DNA of 64,000 nt from Anthonomus grandis grandis (taxonomy: Eukaryota; Arthropoda; Insecta; Coleoptera; Curculionidae). The notes beneath the pieces are model-generated. The model saw only the letters and a program-made list of their open reading frames with translations, made no database searches and had not been told where the DNA came from. This document shows, in pieces, positions 54,226-64,000 of this stretch. A program made the position numbers and the translations under genes. Position 1 is the first letter of the stretch, and every line of letters starts with the position of its first letter. The stretch is from assembly GCF_022605725.1 (NCBI RefSeq), contig NC_065548.1, forward strand, positions 8,775,644-8,839,643. The letters are read 5' to 3'.

Positions 54226-56215
54226 TTATGATAATAATAATAATAATGTTTCTTTATTTAGCATCATGCTACAAAAAATTACAAAGAAAGAAAATTTTAG
54301 AATATAACTAAAAATAAAAAGGAAAATTTAAATGGCATATAGTAAACTAACAAATAGGTATTATAGGTATAAGTATAAATTATACCAACAAATGACAACA
54401 GATAATTTAAAAAATATATATATAAAACTTAAAACTATCATAAATTTGAAACAATAAAATTTAAGACCTTAACTAAGATAAAAAAAAAAAAATAAAAATA
54501 TGTAAATATAAAAAATTTTAAACCTAATCTAGAGCCTAAAAAATTTAAAATTTAAAAATATAAAACCTTAAGCTATATTAAAAGAGTAAAGATAAAACAA
54601 TAAAACACAAAGCAATACAACCAAAATAAAACATTTATACCTTATACCTATACAATATAATATAATTTAATTTCTTGGGATGGAATATATATATCTTTTT
54701 AATGTTTTTCTAAATGTGACTAGGCTTTCACTGTTCTTTAAATGTATTGGCAATTCGTTAAAATATTTGAGGCCTTTATGGAGAATGGTATTTGTCATTC
54801 TGTCTGAAGTATGTCTCCCCATTAGTACAAAATCCCCTCGCTGTCTGGTAGCATAGTTATGCAAATCACTAAATATTGTGATTTTTTCGCAAATATATTC
54901 TGGTAGCAATTTATTTTTTAATTTAAAAACAAACATACATGTATTAAACAATATTTTTTGTTTTACTGCCAAAATATTTAGGACATTTAACATATTATCC
55001 ACCGGTGTATATCTATTACATTTTAGTATGACCCTCATGGCTCTGTTTTGTATGATTTGAAGTCCATTGATCCTGTAATCCGGAACACCAAACAGGAGTG
55101 CAGAACAAAAATCTGAATGCGGCACAATAATACTATTATAGATTAAATAATAATATTAATTTATAAATTTTAATTTTTTTTTGACATTTTGCGTGTTATG
55201 CTGTCTATATGCGAATAAAAATTCAAATGTGGATCCAAAATAACACCCAGATATTTAATTTCTCTTTGGTAGGAAATTGTTTCATTATTAATTTTGATAT
55301 TTACTGTATTTAAATTAACTTCATTTAATCTAATTTTATTTCCAAATAAACAAAATTTTGTTTTAGCCGCATTAATGCTCAAGTTATTATCACACAACCA
55401 TCTATATATATTATTTAAATCAAAATTTAGATCGTCTTGCATTTTATTTACATCTTTGCCCACAACATACAGCATAGTGTCATCCGCAAATAATACTGAA
55501 TTACTTCTACTCATTACCTTAACAATATCATTTATATACATAAGGAACAAAATTGGGCCCAACACAGTGCCTTGAGGAACACCATGAACAATTTCTTTTG
55601 CAAGAGACAAATTATTTTTAAACTTGACCACTTGCTTTCTGTTATGTAAATACGACTTAAACCAATTTAGAACCGTACCTCTTATACCCATTTTTTCCAT
55701 TTTAAGAAGTAAAATATTTCGATTTACTGTCTCAAAGGCTCTTCTAAAATCCAAGAAAATTGCTAAAACAAAATTTCCCTTATCTATTTCTCTATTAAAA
55801 TTATCACAGATGTTAACTATCACAGATTCGCAAGAATGTTGAGGTCGAAACCCTGACTGATTTTTTGTTAAAATTTTATTATTATCGCAGTAAGTTTGTA
55901 GTTGGGTTTTTACGGTTAGCTCTAGAAGTTTTTCGTAAACTGGTACAGTATTTATAGGCCTAAATTCACTTGCCTGCTTTGTGTTTGAAACCTTAGGAAC
56001 CGGTAAGATAGTAGAGACCTTCCAATTTTCTGGGAATTCACCATTTTGAAGCGATGTATTAATTATGTCTAACACACGGTTGCCTACAATATTAAATACA
56101 TCTACAAGAACCTTTTTTGAGATACCACTTTCCCCTCCTTTAACAAGCATAACTTAATTGGGAATGATCCTAATTTCGCCAACAACTCTCAAAAATTTAC
56201 AATAAGGTATCAATT
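54226..56215 (-). mobile_element. 5'-truncated LINE (jockey/CR1 type)
   Basis: The reverse transcriptase part (55170-56160) is followed by the C-terminal region (54667-55125), a ~430-bp AT-rich 3' UTR and an (ATT/ATA)n tail at about 54233-54250. It begins within the RT N-terminal region near 56215 and lacks the endonuclease. Confidence 0.82.
54667..56150 (-). pseudogene. LINE reverse transcriptase, nearly complete core with one break
   Basis: Block 56150-55170: NWKVSTILPVPKV, EFRPINTVPVYEKLLE, QSGFRPQHSCESV, FLDFRRAFETVN (first catalytic Asp), GVPQGTVLGPILFLMYINDI, VLFADDTMLYV (catalytic pair), INAAKTKFCLF, YLGVILDPHLNF. A stop/frameshift at about 55170-55125 follows. Block 55125-54667: MPHSDFCSALLFG, IQNRAMRVILKC, VKQKILFNTCMFVFKL ... 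TFRKTLKRYIY. All RT catalytic residues survive. Confidence 0.86.
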
Positions 56216-57363
56216 TTTAAAATACAAAAACAACCATAAAACCTAAATTTAAATAAAAAACAATCGATTTATAAATAAAAAAAAAATCTTTTGGAAACAT
56301 CTATATGCATCCAAATAGTCAGCAGTGGAACGCAGTTTCTTATCTTTTAATATTCATTTATGTTCTCATTTGTGATTGTTTACATTTTATATTAATTTAA
56401 ATTAATTGAATTTTTAACAGAAAAACACCTTTTCACGTCAAAGCTAAAACACCCTGTATACTTGTAAATATGTAATTAACCAACAAACAAAAAAAAAACT
56501 TTATATTCTAATTTTACTTGCTCATGCTAAAATTTTATTTTGATACTCGAAATAATAATAATAATAATATCAATTAAGGTGCTAAAGTATTAATTTGGCC
56601 TTAAACTACTATTACTACTACTACTAAAAATGTTCTATAAATATAAACTTATGGCCTTTTTAGGTTTAGTCTGTAGTTTAGCGTTTATCTAATTAAGTCT
56701 TATGCTCAGTAGGGTCTTTTTTTAAAGTTAAATTTGTTTATAAGTGCGATATTTTTGCAAAAAAAATATCATTAATTATGGTGATCTTATAGCATAAAGT
56801 ATTTTATAAAAAAAACTTAATTTAGCCACGGTTTTGAGTATTTTATAAAGTATATCATAGAGGTGATTTTTTTACAGTCCACAATAATCCCTCAAAGTCT
56901 ATCCGTCCAGTTTCCCTGAAATATTTTAGGACTATATTCGAAATTAATTATACTGGAATAAGAAATAAAAAAAACGGCATAATATACTGAATAAAATACT
57001 TAATAAAGTCGTGTGATTTATATTATACTGTAAATAGTATTATATACATACATAATATAGTTATGATGTTTAAATGTTTTTTTAAAGGTAATTTGTAAGC
57101 GTTTTCGCTCATTTAAAGAAAAAATCTTAAATGTTCTAAAATATGTTTTTTTTAAGAACGTTCGAGTTTAGGGAATCATGTTCATAAATTTTGTGTTTTT
57201 TTATTTGTTAAATATTTTATTATAAGGCAGTTTTAGTGAAATATATTATTCCGAAAAAAACTAGAAAATTGTTTTCATTATGTAGGTTTTCGAATAAAGA
57301 AACATATAATATACATATACAATATCACACATGACATATAAGTTTTAAACATTTCATAAAATG
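56216..57363. other. AT-rich stretch, end of it joins a ~175-bp satellite monomer
   Basis: Short (AAT)n and (ACT)n runs lie at about 56551-56570 and 56604-56625. The last bases before 57364 (ATTTCATAAAATGCCTATAAC) are satellite monomer sequence that continues after the hAT element at 60161. No gene. Confidence 0.4.
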
Positions 57364-57619
57364 CCTATAACTAGTGCTGTAAAAAGCAAGATTTCTTGTC
57401 TTGCTCGGCAACTTCATATCTTGTCCTGCTAAACAAAACAAGAAGTAAAACTACTTCTTGTCTTGCAAGACTTATTGCACTTCTTGTTCTTGCTTTTTTC
57501 GGGGAATCACTCACTAACTTATTTTATTCGGTGATTCCCCCCCCGTCTCATAACTAAAAACACGATCGCTCTTAATAAGTGGTACTGAGGGTCTAGAGCA
57601 ACACAATATACACTTTATC

Positions 57620-59281
57620 TGTTTTGCTCATGTTTTAAATTTAGCTGTTCAAGACTTAATAAAAGTTATAAATAATGGCAATAATTGCATAGACAATGAG
57701 TCCAATAGTGAGGACGAATTTAGCACAGATAAAGAATCAGATTTATTAAAAAGCGATAATATAAACATAAATTGGAACATTACAAATAACCTTTTTTTTT
57801 TTTTTTTTTTTTTTTTTTTGGGTCGGTGGAGAAATTCTTTATTAACACTGGTTACGCGGCGCCGCCCCCAGTAGTGTGGGACTCAGTGTCGAGTCTGTTT
57901 CGTCCTATACCCACTAAAACTCCACCGCTGGGTGGTGCCTTGTGGCTCCCTACACTGCGGTCTGCTAAGAGGCAGTCCTATTGTGTCCCACAGGTTCAAT
58001 TCTGTAGCTTCAAGGAAGTCCAGGATTGTGCCCAGTGGTAGATTTCTTATACCCTCTGGTGAGGGTTTCTCCTCCCCCAGGAATGTTGCCCTGGTTTGAT
58101 TAAATGCTTCACAGAAGCACAGTATGTGAAGAGTTGTTTCGTCCTCCTCATTGCATCCCCTACATAGCGAGGTAACTGATTTCCCTAGCGTATGCAGGTG
58201 TTTCCTGCTGGGTGCATGGCCTGTAAGTAGCCCTGCGACCCTTCTACAAATAACCTTAGCATTATGCTAAAAAAAAATAAAAAAAAATCTGAACAACAAC
58301 AAAACAAATTTAAGTTATGTTGTAGCACAGTAAATTTAAAAAACTCATCACCAATAATTGATGTGAAAACGAGCTGGAACTCGACTTACGAAATGCTTAA
58401 CTGGGCTTTAAAATATAAGGTTACTTTAACTATTATGTGTGATACAAATAAAGATTTTGCTCAATATAAAATTGACGAACAAACATGGCTTTTGATAGAA
58501 AATCTTGTAAAATACTTAAAACCTTTTAAAAGTTTGTCTGATAAACTTGGGGGAGACCAATATTGCACTTTATCAATGGTTATAGCTGGTATAAACCTAC
58601 TAGTTGATAAACTAGAAAAATGGTCATTTAAACTTAATGATAAAAATGATCGAAGCCCCATGGATGAAAAATTTTTTTAGCTCTGCAAAAGGCCAGGGAC
58701 AAAATTTTAAAACATTATAAAAAAACCAACTGGATATATTGCGTTTTCCTTATTTTGGATCCGCGTCTAAAAAAGAAGCTTTTTCGTTTGCAGATTGGGG
58801 CAAAGATTTAGAGAAAACTGCTGTGAAACAATTTGAAGAAATTTACAAAAATAACTATTATACTGTAATCGAGGACAAATCAAAGAGGATTAATCCAGAT
58901 ATTTCAAAACCTAGTACATCTACATATATTCAAGGCAATAATTATGATGATGACGACGATTTGTATTTTGGAAAAATTTTTAATACATCTCAAGAATACC
59001 TATCTTTATTATCAACTATCTGGAGGCAGGAAATTGACGAATATTTATCTTTTAAGAGGGCAGAAGAAAATACAAATATTCTCGAATGGTGGTATACACA
59101 CGAATTTTCTTACCCCAACTTATCCAAAATGGCAAAGGACATTTTAAGTACTATGGCAACATCAGTTCCCGCAGAGAGACTCTTCTCAAAGGCATCATTA
59201 GTAATTAGAAAACATCGAAATAGGCTAAACTCTGAATCAGCCAGGTGTCTTTTGTGCTTTAATTCATGGAAGAATATCTAG
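57620..59281 (+). pseudogene. hAT transposase, N-terminus missing, interrupted by a LINE tail
   Basis: Begins in the middle of the catalytic region: CFAHVLNLAVQDLIK at about 57618-57662. It continues to 57793, is interrupted by the LINE piece to 58257, and resumes KTSWNSTYEML, VKYLKPFKSLSDKLGG. A frameshift follows at about 58678, then LDPRLKK. The hAT C-terminal dimerisation region is well preserved: SVPAERLFSKASLVIRKHRN and ARCLLCFNSWKN before the stop at 59281. The BED zinc finger and the first catalytic segment are absent. Confidence 0.88.
57794..58244 (-). mobile_element. 5'-truncated LINE 3' end with poly(A) tail and 13-bp target duplication
   Basis: A run of about 25-29 T on the plus strand (poly(A) on the minus strand) is followed by ~420 bp of GC-rich sequence. 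TACAAATAACCTT is present at 57781-57793 and 58245-58257. The minus strand codes for a C-terminal LINE region: RRVAGLLTGHAPSRKHLH, then a Cys/His cluster (C-x2-C ... H-x4-C) typical of elements that end after an RNase H domain (R1/I/LOA-like), to a stop near 57840. A textbook recent target-primed insertion. Confidence 0.88.
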
Positions 59282-60160
59282 TTATTTCATTATAAAGTGC
59301 TTTTACGATGAGAGGAACTTATTTATTTAAAATTTGGGCACGTCGACTTTTTTTGCGCGTTTTTGCAGTTAAAATTTTGTATACCAATTGGGGTGTCCAA
59401 AAAAAGGTATTACAAAGTCTTAAAGTTTATTAGTGAGACGGTTATAATATCAATTTATTTTTAAATTCTACGCAAATTTTAAAAATTTTGATGTGTTATA
59501 TGATTGATGTCATATTTTTGTCAAAATTTTCAAGATGCTGCATCTACAAGATGCTGAAAATTGCATATTTTCTTGGGACATCCTGTATACAAATTTTAAA
59601 GTGCAAAAAACTCTTGATAAAACCCAAAAGTCAACGTGTCTCAAAAATTTTACAATAACAAAATCCTGAATTTTAAATAAATTTGTTTCTTTCATCGTGA
59701 AAGCACTGTACCTAAGTACCATAAAAATAATAAAAAATATATTTACTAGTAATCTAGTGTTGTTTATTTTAAAAAAATTGTATTATAATTATAGAGTTGA
59801 AAGTTTGTTGTTTAATTCTTAATATTGATGTTTTTTTTTTGTTGTATAAACCTTTATTTTGTTACCCATTTTGTTCATTTATATTTTTTGAATAAATCTA
59901 ATGTTTATTTATTTTGTTTTTTTTTTTAACTTATTTTGTTTAATAATATTTTAAAAAAATACTTACTTGACAGTATAGTTCTTTTTATCACTAACTATTG
60001 CAAGAAATCTTGTTTCTTGCAAAATTTCTTGCTTTCTTGCTTAAGTAAATTTTGCCTTGTCTTGCTTCTTGCTCTAGTACTTCTTGCCTTGTTCTTGCTA
60101 GCAAGAACAAGACAAGAACAAGAAAAAGCAAGACAAGAACAAGAATCTTGTACATCACTA

Positions 60161-60443
60161 CCTATAACTCGAAAACCAAATGACGCAGACATTTAAGAAT
60201 TCGTTTACAGATTCTTGAATTCAATTTATCGGACACATATTTCGGCAATTTTCTGAAAAATTGTTAACAAATTAAATAATATTTGTGAATTTTTTGTCCA
60301 AAAATTATCACAAAATGCCCATAATTCAAAAATACAATAACGTAGGCGTTTGAAAATTTACATACAGATTCTATAACTGATTTGATTACAATTTTATGAA
60401 ATATTGACAAGTTGTGAAAAATTGTTAACAAATTAAATTTATA
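60161..60443. repeat. ~175-bp satellite monomers between hAT and Penelope insertions
   Basis: Monomer words AAATGCCCATAATTCAAAAA, CAATAACGTAGGCGTTTG, GATTCTATAACTGATTTGAT and GAAAAATTGTTAACAAATTA recur here, before the hAT element and again at 63305-64000. Confidence 0.8.
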
Positions 60444-60544
60444 GCTGAATAGAAGTCCATATTTTGTAGGAGAATGTGTATATAAAGATTACCAATAGGG
60501 GAAGTCTTTATCTCCAAGAAAAATGCATGTAGGTCACTTAGGTA

Positions 60545-60591
60545 AATGTATTATGCATTTCGGCTGTGTAAACAACCATCATCAGATACTA
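60545..60591 (-). ncRNA. Hammerhead ribozyme motif at the Penelope terminus
   Basis: On the minus strand: stem I 5' side GTAT, core CTGATGA, stem II GGTTGT/ACAGCC (six pairs, one G-U) with loop TTAC, GAAA, palindromic ATGCAT as stem III (with the last A of GAAA), cleavage site A, then stem I 3' side ATAC. All core bases match the consensus. As at 6454-6497, stem III is a loopless palindrome, suited to a dimer. Confidence 0.72.
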
Positions 60592-61652
60592 AAATTGCAA
60601 TGAGGGGAGCATATTTCGGCGTATAATGCGAAGTTGCATTTCCTCGGATGGAGGTTCACGTAACTTTCGAAACAAGTTTCGCATTTGTGCAATAAAGATT
60701 ACCGACTTCTCCACTGGACCTTGTGTTCTATTCCTTATATCACACCAAATATCCTCCTCATATTCTGACGATAAATAGGCAGACCTAAATTTACATTTCA
60801 ATTCTTCTCATGACCTGATATCACTGCGTCTAGATCTATACCAAGACAAGGCTGTGGCCGAAAATAAAATTACTGCACAATACAGTAGCTGATTCCAAGA
60901 TATTCCACAAGCAAAACCCAACTCCTCTACACGCTCAATAAAATTGGTAACACTACCAGAACCATCAAAATGTAACTGCCATTTTGAAATTGTTGAAAAA
61001 CTCATCGGAACCTAACGGATTCGTGACATCATTAGCATTAGCAGAAGTAAACACGGGTACATTCCGCTTCAAGGTGGAATTAGATTGTGGAGGGAAGGAA
61101 TAGTTCCTTTATGGGGAATAATAAGAACACGTTATTGGGTTAACTGGATCCTGTGAAATAACGTTCGTAGAAGGAATGGTGTGAAGTGACTGAACTAAAT
61201 GTGTCGAAGTGTGGTCACAAAAAGTTGGTGCTGTTCGAGTGAACTGAATTGAAGCAGGCCGAAACGAACAAGAGGGACCTGAATTTACAAATACGTCGAA
61301 GGAATCACATTGGGTGAAAGATGCCGTGAGACTTCTGTCTGAGCTTGAGAAACAGGAAGAGGATGATCTAGAAGGGAGTCCTCTCCAGGGAAAGCCTCAA
61401 TAATAACCGGTACCTGCAAAATTTTCTCTACACTCATTGTCAAGGTTCGTTTAGTCATTTCTAACCTATCAATCATACAATGTAACTGAGTAGACAAACT
61501 CATTACTTCTTCAGAAAAATCAGGGTGAAATTCTAATAACTTCTTGAAACGACCCTGGATATGTAAGGCCTTAGACCGCAACCTACTATACTCTTTATTA
61601 ATATTTAATTCACTAAGACCTGGGATAGCACATTCCAATAAATTACTCCTGT
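60589..61652 (-). pseudogene. Retrotransposon gag-like fragment within the Penelope insertion
   Basis: Minus strand. 61638-61285 is a ~117-codon helical N-terminal region (SRLRSKALHIQGRFKKLLEF), preceded by an acceptor-like TTTTGTTACAG ending at 61653. After an unrelated-looking broken stretch comes a retrotransposon-gag core: WQLHFDGSGSVTNFIERVEE (61005-60808), LLYCAVILFSATALSWYRS, then KCKFRSAYLSSEYEEDIWCD and MRNLFRKLREPPSEEMQLRI (60801-60589). It stops at NMLPSLQF, directly at the Penelope terminal sequence, where gag proteins of this kind usually continue. The frame is broken near 60805. It is probably captured or partly overwritten LTR-retrotransposon or gag-derived sequence. Confidence 0.6.
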
Positions 61653-61994
61653 AACAAAATAAAATACAGGTAATTCAAGACAGTTTTAAAAAAGAGCTTA
61701 TTCGCTATAACAATACATATAAACAAATAAAATAAATAAAACAAAAATTACCCGTTATCGGGAATAAAAACAACAATAAATAAAAGAATTAAAATTAAAA
61801 ACATAGTACAATAAGGACATCTACGATTCAAAATATAAAATTTATACTTAGGACGATACAGATTTCTACATATTAAAAGAAGGTACTATAAGGAACTATT
61901 GTATATTAATTGCGTTGCGTTAAAGAAAAGATTCTAAATTTTGATTAATACAAATGTTATAAGATGAAAGAGTTAAAAACAATAATGGTAAAAG

Positions 61995-62352
61995 TTATTT
62001 TCTAGGGCTAATTGAATCAAAAAAGCGTAAACTGTCAAACTTAGTTTGCTCATTAATGCATGTGCAGTCTGGGGAGTTTATGGCCCTATTTATTTCAAAT
62101 GCTTCCAAGTCCAATTGTAACCCTTTCTCACAAACATGCAGAACCTCAGTGTTAGGTCCCGGATCAAAATTATGCCCAGACTCTAATATGTGGTTCGCAA
62201 AAGGAAAATTGGTATTGTTAATAAAAGTATTTTTATTTCGCGTGATAAGTCTTAAATGTTCGTTGACTCTGACTTTAATTTTCCTTCCGCTTTGGCCGAC
62301 ATAACAGATATCACATAATGGGTGGGAACAAGTTAACTTGTAAACTCCAGAT
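61995..62352 (-). pseudogene. GIY-YIG endonuclease domain of the Penelope-like element
   Basis: Read on the minus strand: SGVYKLTCSHPLCDICYVGQ, SGRKIKVRVNEHLRLITRN, FPFANHILESGHNF, ending SPRK at 61995-62009. It has the GVY and YVG strands, the conserved Arg and the CxxC-like inserts typical of Penelope. Out of frame with the preceding thumb region, so a frameshift lies near 62370. Confidence 0.82.
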
Positions 62353-62386
62353 CGGTGTGTTATCGGTATTTTATCTTTAGTGTTTA

Positions 62387-63280
62387 CTAAATGTTTTTGG
62401 TTTCAAAACAAATATTAGGCTTAGTGACAAATTCATTGGACTTAAAACACTGTGCGACACTAGAAGAGACGTTGCCAAAGTAACTAATAGATCGATAAGA
62501 TCCGAGGGTGTTGGGTTTACTGAGTAATGGTTTATTAAGTTTGTTGAAAAAATGTTTGTTGTATAGCTTCTTAATAACATTTATAGGATATCCATTGTTT
62601 CGAGCGATTTGTAAAATTATATTATATTCTTTTTTGAAATTAATATCGTTTAGTGGAATATTGAACAATCTATGAAAAAAACAATTAAAAGCGGCAAATT
62701 TTTGGCTAAAGGGATGATTAGAGGTAAAGGGTATTACAGTATCTGTGGCTGTAGGTTTACGATATATTTGAAATTTAAAATGGTTATTGTGATTAGTGAT
62801 TAAAAGGTCTAAAAATGGCAAACTTGAATCTTTCTCTAACTCATAGGTAAAATGTTGGGATAAACAGAATTAATGAAATCAACAAAGTTTTCTAGGTCGT
62901 CTTTGGTTCCATTAAAAATAGTAAAAATGTCGTCTACGTAGCGAACCCATGTTTTTATATATTTTTTAAATAAATGGTGTTCCGAAATTTGTTGTTCTAG
63001 TTTATACATAAACAGTTCGGCTAAAAAAGGTGAAAAATTAGAGCCCATTGCTAATCCAGTTTTTTGTTCGAAAAAATTATTGTCAAATTGAAAAAAGTTT
63101 TGAAGAAGCACACAATTGACTAGAGAACACAAATCCAAAATGAAATGACTGGATAAATTAGTGTTAGTATAAAGTAATTCTCTGAGTATTGAAATGCAAT
63201 CACTCGGAGGTATGCTCGGAAACAAGTTAGTAACATCAAAAGAGATAATCCAGGATTGGGGTGGTATCTGGATAGGAAAT
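62387..63280 (-). pseudogene. Penelope-like reverse transcriptase, 5'-truncated and frameshifted
   Basis: First block to 62836: SWIISFDVTNLFPSIP (first catalytic Asp), TGLAMGSNFSPFLAELFMYK, and the catalytic pair in WVRYVDDIFTIFNG. Second block 62821-62387: LPFLDLLITNHNNHFKFQIY, RKPTATDTVIPFTSNHP, FNCFFHRLFNIPLND, ISYFGNVSSSVAQCFKS, the last of these matching the element at 6933-7616. A frameshift lies near 62830. The N-terminal RT part is absent at the 5' truncation (63304). Confidence 0.87.
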
Positions 63281-63304
63281 AAATATTAATTCAAAAGAAT
63301 CTTT

Positions 63305-64000
63305 AAATTAAATTTATATTTGTGAAATTTTTTGTCCAAAAATTATGCCAAAATGACAATAATTCAAAAAAACAATAACGTAGGCGTTCGAAAATTTACA
63401 TACAGATTCTATAACCGATTTGATTACAGTATTATGAAATATTGACAATTTGTGAAAAATTGCTAAAGAATTAAAATAATTATTTCTTTTGGGAATTTCT
63501 TTCCGCAAAAATGATCGTAAAATGCCCAAAATTAAAAAATCCAATGACGCAGGTATTTTTGAAAATTTGTACACATGTTCTTCTCTTGAATTGATTAGAC
63601 ATATATTTCACAATATTTTAAAATATAGATAATTTATAAAAAATTGCTAAAAAAAAAACTTTCTTTGTGAATTTCTTCTCCGCAAATATTTTCACTAAAT
63701 GCCCATACATCAAAAACCCAATGACGCAAATACATAAAAATTTGTATTCAGTTTCTCTATATAATTTGATTGGACTCGTCTTTTAGCATTTTTAAAAATA
63801 TTAATAAATTATTGTTGAAAAATTGTTAAAAAGTTAAATTCGTATAGTATTTCTTTAGGATTTTTTTTGTGTCCATAATTGAAGTCCAATGTCTATAATT
63901 GAAGAAAATTTGTAAATTTGTATCCACGTTCTGTAATTTATTTGGTTAGAAATCCATTTTAGCATTTTTATAAATTACAGCAAATTATAAAAAATTGCTC
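63305..64000. repeat. ~175-bp satellite array running out of the window
   Basis: Monomers aligned on TGCCCATAATTCAAAAATCC ... AATGACGCAGGC start at about 63348, 63518, 63700 and 63875 (170-180 bp apart). Similarity between monomers is moderate. The same monomers flank the hAT and Penelope insertions, so the array spans at least 57340-64000 once those are removed. Confidence 0.8.

Larger units (their letters stand above)
57372..60160 (+). mobile_element. hAT transposon with 8-bp target duplication, itself carrying a LINE tail
   Basis: Ends TAGTGCTGTA and, inverted, TAGTGATGTA. CCTATAAC is duplicated at 57364-57371 and 60161-60168. Many short subterminal words (CTTGTTCTTGC, CAAGAAC) lie at 57390-57500 and 60000-60150, as usual for hAT transposase binding regions. 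It carries a truncated transposase and a LINE insertion at 57794-58244, and is inserted into a satellite monomer. Confidence 0.92.
60444..63304 (-). mobile_element. Penelope-like retroelement, 5'-truncated, with gag-like fragment and hammerhead terminus
   Basis: AAATTAAATTTATA is repeated at 60430-60443 and 63305-63318, and the satellite sequence on both sides is continuous without the insert. On the minus strand: the RT part (63280-62387), GIY-YIG (about 62352-61995), ~340 bp AT-rich, a gag-like fragment (61652-60589), then the hammerhead motif (60591-60545) and a ~100-bp end. The order and single outer duplication suggest one retrotransposition event, though nested events cannot be excluded. 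Confidence 0.72.

Noticed and set aside
54240..54252. Short ATA repeat as an independent microsatellite
   Set aside because: It is better explained as the 3' tail of the minus-strand LINE at 54226-56215.
57794..57820. The long T run as a sequencing gap or artefact
   Set aside because: It sits exactly at the poly(A) end of a LINE fragment with a 13-bp target duplication on both sides.
62056..62304. 82-codon plus-strand frame near the Penelope element
   Set aside because: It is antisense to the GIY-YIG endonuclease domain.

Overview
This is an AT-rich eukaryotic (insect) genomic window, crowded with transposable elements. Three host genes can be read: an intronless brinker-type repressor gene (minus strand, 2895-3968), a complete five-exon Atg5 gene (minus strand, 29058-33826), and a five-coding-exon conserved gene that I cannot name (plus strand, 40753-50423). 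Brinker, the short introns and the repeat families (DD41D mariner-like elements, Penelope-like elements, RTE and jockey-type LINEs) point to an insect. A beetle is my guess, at low confidence.

Layout. 1-1520: a Tc1 element inserted inside the end of another Tc1 element. 1521-5200: brinker and its flanks. 5200-8345: Penelope-like element (PLE) debris with hammerhead-ribozyme termini and a foldback. 8491-8840: an intact hAT-type MITE with 8-bp target duplications. 9106-11084: a DD41D element with ~145-bp inverted repeats. 12255-12420: a LINE relic. 13404-20923: a three-part transposon nest. Its outer element has 33-bp inverted repeats and a DUF7869-like protein; the first passenger has ~350-bp inverted repeats and a CXC-domain protein; the second passenger is a DD41D element that splits the outer element's gene. 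20950-28430: a ~1.65-kb tandem satellite. 29058-33826: Atg5, with a jockey-type LINE filling most of intron 2. 33850-39780: a ~0.4-0.55-kb tandem array interrupted by an RTE LINE. 40100-50423: the unnamed gene, whose ~7-kb second coding intron holds a ~0.92-kb tandem array, a DD41D element and a LINE fragment. 51664-53520: a Tc1 element with IR/DR ends. 54226-56215: a jockey/CR1-type LINE. 57372-60160: a hAT element with 8-bp target duplication, carrying a LINE tail. 60444-63304: a PLE with a gag-like fragment and a hammerhead end, inserted in a ~175-bp satellite that continues to the window end.

The host genes are functionally unrelated: a BMP/Dpp-pathway repressor, an autophagy conjugation factor and an unknown. 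The rest is a record of nested transposition. The points most worth a second look are the CXC element with long inverted repeats, the PLE copy joined to a gag fragment, the in-frame loss of the first catalytic Asp box in two unrelated transposases, the second degenerate DNA-binding domain in the brinker protein, and the LINE whose tail lies ~9 bases from an Atg5 splice acceptor.
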